Positions 60,186 through 64,000 of a stretch of DNA of 64,000 nt are shown here, piece by piece. A program made the position numbers and the translations under genes. Where the stretch lies: positions 6,510,001 through 6,574,000 of the forward strand of contig OZ059899.1 of the NCBI GenBank assembly GCA_964057225.1, given 5' to 3'. The stretch's first letter is position 1. Each line of letters starts with the position of its first letter. The stretch is from Auanema rhodensis. Taxonomy: Eukaryota; Nematoda; Chromadorea; Rhabditida; Rhabditidae. The notes under the pieces are model-generated. The model did not search any database and had not been told where the DNA came from. It saw only the letters and a list, made by a program, of their open reading frames with translations.

Positions 60186-62842
60186 TCCATATTCATGTCT
60201 TCGTTGATTTTTTTTTCTTGTTTATGTGCATTCCTTCCACTCATACTGTTCATCTTTATATCGTCTTCGCCTTCTCCTGTTTAGCTATCAAAGCATGGTC
60301 GATTGTCATTTAGTCATTTCATATAGCTAGCATCAACTCGAATCATGTCCGATTTTGTTGTCGAAATTTTGTTGACTGGATGAATCGCCAGAACTACAAA
60401 ACAGTGGAACGCATGATTTGAAGTGTTCAGGCACACGGACTTTAATCAATTCTGTAGCTTATCAGCCCCCCTCTCCTTATAACAAATAAAAATTTATATA
60501 AGTTTGTATTATTTTTTCTATACTTTAAGACTTAATTTAAAAAAAGAGTAGTATTTCAGATAAACATATAAATTCAACTTATCAATCTTATTTCCCAACT
60601 AGTAATAAATAGAAAAAAGCTATAAAAATATTATAACAATTTGTTACCTTTGTTATAATTAACCACAAAGTTTTTCTAAACTATAAAAAAACCGATATAT
60701 CAACTACATATGTATAATATGACGTCAGAAATGCATGTGAAACAGATGTATAGTTAGAACATACATACGCAATGTGTATGTATGTGAATCTATTTCAAAA
60801 GAAATATTATAATTCATTAAAGATTCTAAATATAAGGTAAAATTAAGCTTTTTGAATCGTATTGATGAGCACATTGACAGGATGTCAATGCATGTTAACA
60901 TAGTCGTCATGTAAAATGAAAGTATCTGTCTGAAAATCATTCTATGTGACACAATTTTGCGCGAGCGGCTGCATTCCAAGTTTTTGGGAAAAAAACTTTT
61001 TCACATCAAATATTTACTTATTTTGATTTTTGTATTTACGTTATTGGACTAGTATTAAACATGAAAAGCATTTTAGAAAAGGATTTACTGATTCTTAGTT
61101 CATTGTTTTAGGAATTCAGTTGCAAAAGAGGTTGGGAGAATGGGAGGGTATGAATGCTTACGTTATTGTAATTGTATGACAAGCAAATATACAGATTTAT
61201 AGAAATCATTTTGTGTTTTTTACAAAGTGAATTCTGCTAGAATGAATATTCTTTGATTACTTGAGTAGTTTACAACCAGAATCTTCTTTTATTCATTTAT
61301 TCTATGGTTGTGTAAAAAATCCAAAATTCAAAAAAAGAAAGTATATACACACACACTTCTATAAGTATGATTGTTTACCTGCTTTACAAAAAAAATTATT
61401 CTTATTCAAATTAACCTAATCCATTTTGAGAAATATAATAAATCCGAATTTGATATTAGTATAATATTCAATAATGAATAGAGAAATAGTATTCAGTTTC
61501 ATTAAGATATTAATCTTCAAAATGGATGTCGTCATATGTATTTCCTTTAGTATATAGAGTCATAGGAGTTATAGCTTGGATCCAATATCAATTTCCGGTT
61601 AAAAAATAAGGAACAAAGTTGTAGCATACATACATGCATACATACATATTTATTATAAATCTAAAAGTTCCATTATATTATACTCCAGTATAGTGCAATT
61701 CATGAGTTTTTTCAATCACCCACGTATTAATTCAGAATATGGAGTATAGCAAGAGTTTGTATACAATGTCTTAGCGCATGATTAAAAATTAATATGATCT
61801 ATAGAAATATTTTGTACATATATACATATATCTATATATATATATAGATATATATTTCAGATCTAACACACTATTTTTCTAAATCTGAAAAATGGTTTTT
61901 TTCCCATCCCACATTTAATATTGTCCTAAATGTCAGCACTATGAGCTATTCCATTTCTTTTTTATCTAATTGAAACTAAAAGGTATGTATGTAAACTATA
62001 TAAAATATGTATTTATTTATATTTGTATAAATATTTTTGTATTTAAATATGTATATACGTATATATTTATAATAATTTATAATTGAAAATTATTAATATT
62101 ATTAAAAATGACATGAAGTGAGTTGATGGCATAGAATACAACTCTTTTGGTCTAATGATTCTCATTACGATCTCATTAGTCAAAAATGTAGAAATAGTTA
62201 TGACTGGCTCCACATAAAATATATTTTTATTATTTTTTTTTTCTTTTTCAATATTTCATGTCCTGAATTTTTTGTTTCCAACGTAAAAAATTTAGCTTCA
62301 TTTTTTTTATATTGAACGAACTAACCGAATAACAGTAACTTTTTGAAATAGTCAATTAAATACTCATAAAACTTATTTTCATATTATTTTTTTCGTTTGT
62401 TTTCCTGCGAAACGTTTCGCATTTCTTCGCCACGCTACGACTTCATAGTTGGTTATTTAGATGGAAAAAACATTGAATGATTTGAAACAAATCCATGAGA
62501 TACTTTTCCAAAAAAATTATTATTTATTCAAAATGTTGATTCATATAAAATTACTTTAATGCTATTATAATGAATTTTACGTTTTTAGTTTCATTCAAAC
62601 TTATATACAAGCCTCTCTTTTCTTCTATATTAGTAATATACTTTATCTCAACGTCATCCAAATTACTTGTTGTCTTTTGTTTTACCTAATTGTAAAAGCT
62701 ATTACTTGATCTTCATATAATTCACAAGCCAGAGCTCGTTGTTTTCTTTCATATGGGAAAGCCACTCCTTCTTTTTTTCTCAGACTATTATTGAGCCAAT
62801 ATTCATATAAAGCGTTGAAGTCATTTTGCCACTTTCAGCGCA

Positions 62843-63119
62843 ATGAGCAACCAGTTCCGAGTTTGTGTTATATTATTCGTTATGATGACCATCTTTGTCT
62901 TAACTGAAGCATATTTTCCAATATATGGAACCAGTAACAGCGATCGTCGATATGCAGTTGTAAGTAATATTCTAATATTTTTAATTATTTTCTTTATTTT
63001 CTCACAACCAATTATAAGATTACATTGATTTTCAGTTCCGAGATCTGGCAAAGATGAGACAACAAGCGCAAAAAAAAGGATATACCTTACAGCTTGATAA
63101 TAGCATTCCTACTTTCTGA
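62843..63119 (+). CDS. 66-aa secreted peptide precursor (neuropeptide-like)
   Basis: Two exons: the first from the ATG at 62843 to a GTAAGT donor after RRYAV, the second from a TTTTCAG acceptor at about 63034 to the TGA at 63117-63119; both junctions are phase 0. The protein has a signal peptide (CVILFVMMTIFVLTEA, cleavage expected near residue 23). Dibasic sites follow at RR 35-36 and KK 52-53. Processing there would give YFPIYGTSNSD, YAVFRDLAKMRQQAQ and GYTLQLDNSIPTF. There are no cysteines and no C-terminal amidation glycine before the sites. An ACTTTCAG acceptor-like site lies just upstream of the ATG. The architecture fits a neuropeptide-like or other small secreted peptide; I do not recognise the sequence. 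Confidence 0.7.
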
Positions 63120-64000
63120 TATATTATCGTCAACGCCCGTTGTTTCATCCTAATGAATTTATATTTAATATTACCTTATTGTTCAATATAAACTACATAA
63201 ATGTCTGTTACAATAAAAAAAAAGAAGATATGAATAGTAAAGTTGATGATAAGGTTGAAAAAACGATGCATTATCCTATCTTCATTGACAGAAAGCTTCT
63301 ATCCGGTAATAAAGTAAACTATTAGTTATTCATACTGATAAAATTAATCGAATTCTTAGGAGGATAAGAATGTGCTTAATGCTGCTCATCTTCTTAATTC
63401 CTGATGCCTCTGCTATTTAGTTCTATTTTCTTTTCTTTTCTGTTGCAGCATTCAATTAATAAACTAAGTCTTTTTACTTTTAAGCAAAAGACCTTTTATA
63501 GAATTAATTCTAAACTTTTTGCAAAACAAAGAAATATCTATATGTTATCCTCATTATTATTTGTCTCTTGACTTAATATTAAATATGTATTATAATACAT
63601 TAAACTTTACATTTAACTTTACAAACAGTTTTCTTTAAATAATAAAAACAATATACAAATGAAAACAATCACTGAATGTATTAAGAATTCTCAGAAAAAT
63701 AATATAAATCATTTAGTATGTAGTATTTTTTTTCTTTTTGATTATAATTTATTATTTCATTTTCTTTTTCCCAATCCCTCTTGCTTTTAACTCGTCCTAC
63801 TCATCGTTATTTCTTTCACTAACGATTAATTCTCACTAATGAAGTGTACAGGCTTATCAATCTCCATGTCGTTCGACCTGAATGATAAGAGGACTGTATA
63901 TAGTCATCATATGAATACAGTATATATTGATTAAACGAAGTAAAACTATGATGAAATCATATTCTTAGAGTTCTCTCTTCAACCAAGCTTTGAACACATA
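63120..64000. other. 3' flank, no further gene seen
   Basis: An AATAAA at 63,212-63,217, 93 nt past the peptide stop, is the likely poly(A) signal. Downstream DNA is AT-rich; the open frame at 63,140-63,325 crosses this signal and shows no splice support. Confidence 0.5.

Larger units (their letters stand above)
57305..62842. other. 5.5-kb repeat-rich intergenic region, no gene seen
   Basis: It holds an 11-C run at 58,696-58,706 inside a pyrimidine tract, a GA-rich tract at 59,497-59,537, purine-rich DNA at about 59,740-59,850, a C10/T10 run at 60,002-60,021 and a CT microsatellite at 60,112-60,185. AT-rich runs lie around 61,820-62,100. No exon chain, tRNA or transposon coding region was recognised. 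It contains the upstream regions of both flanking, divergently oriented genes. Confidence 0.55.

Noticed and set aside
60068-60313. Ser/Leu-rich frames
   Set aside because: Produced by the CT repeat at 60,112-60,185; no splice or start context.

Overview
The window reads as nuclear DNA of a nematode. It is strongly AT-rich. Genes are split by many short introns, often 43-60 nt, with (T)TTTCAG acceptors. A TTTCAG- or CCAG-like site usually lies just before the first ATG, as expected for spliced-leader trans-splicing. The protein families also fit: an MRP5-type ABC transporter, a nematode-style nicotinic receptor subunit, a secreted BPI-like protein, and two tandem secreted proteins that I recognise from no other phylum. 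I do not assign a species.

Left part (1-16.9 kb): the 5' end of an ABCC5/MRP-5 gene (minus, runs off the left edge), molybdenum cofactor sulfurase (minus), and TAF1B of the RNA polymerase I initiation complex (plus, divergent from the sulfurase). Next comes a 3.3-kb gap with no gene I can support, then a secreted BPI/LBP/CETP-type lipid-binding protein (plus).

Middle (16.9-35.4 kb): two minus-strand paralogs of an unrecognised secreted family, A at 16.9-19.9 kb and B at about 22.5-29.1 kb. A tRNA-Gly(TCC) gene sits inside an intron of A. A frame-disrupted coding fragment overlaps the start of A on the other strand. A tRNA-like, possibly SINE-derived island and long AT-rich tracts fill the space between A and B. 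Divergent from B is a cys-loop acetylcholine receptor subunit (plus) with an in-frame 102-nt cassette exon that repeats part of the preceding exon's coding content.

Right part (35.4-64 kb): a PP2A B''-type regulatory subunit (minus) converges on the receptor gene. Upstream lies a 5.4-kb stretch with only weak exon candidates, then a single large exon (782 codons) for a disordered protein that may be the far 5' part of the same gene. A GC-rich, strongly self-complementary island at 48.75-49.0 kb looks like a structured RNA gene, and its minus-strand reading resembles the 5' part of RNase P/MRP RNA. Then follow a small unrecognised gene, a tiny membrane protein, and a large gene for a degenerate P-loop GTPase-like domain joined to a long Pro/Ser/Gln-rich linker and a C-terminal membrane anchor (all minus). 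After 5.5 kb of repeat-rich DNA there is a two-exon gene for a 66-residue secreted peptide precursor (plus).

The genes do not form one pathway; most are ordinary housekeeping or neuronal genes. The least explained items are the tail-anchored pseudo-GTPase, the GC-rich RNA island, the A/B secreted family, the receptor cassette exon and the small peptide precursor. All gene models were spliced by eye, so exon ends are proposals checked only for GT-AG borders and reading-frame continuity.
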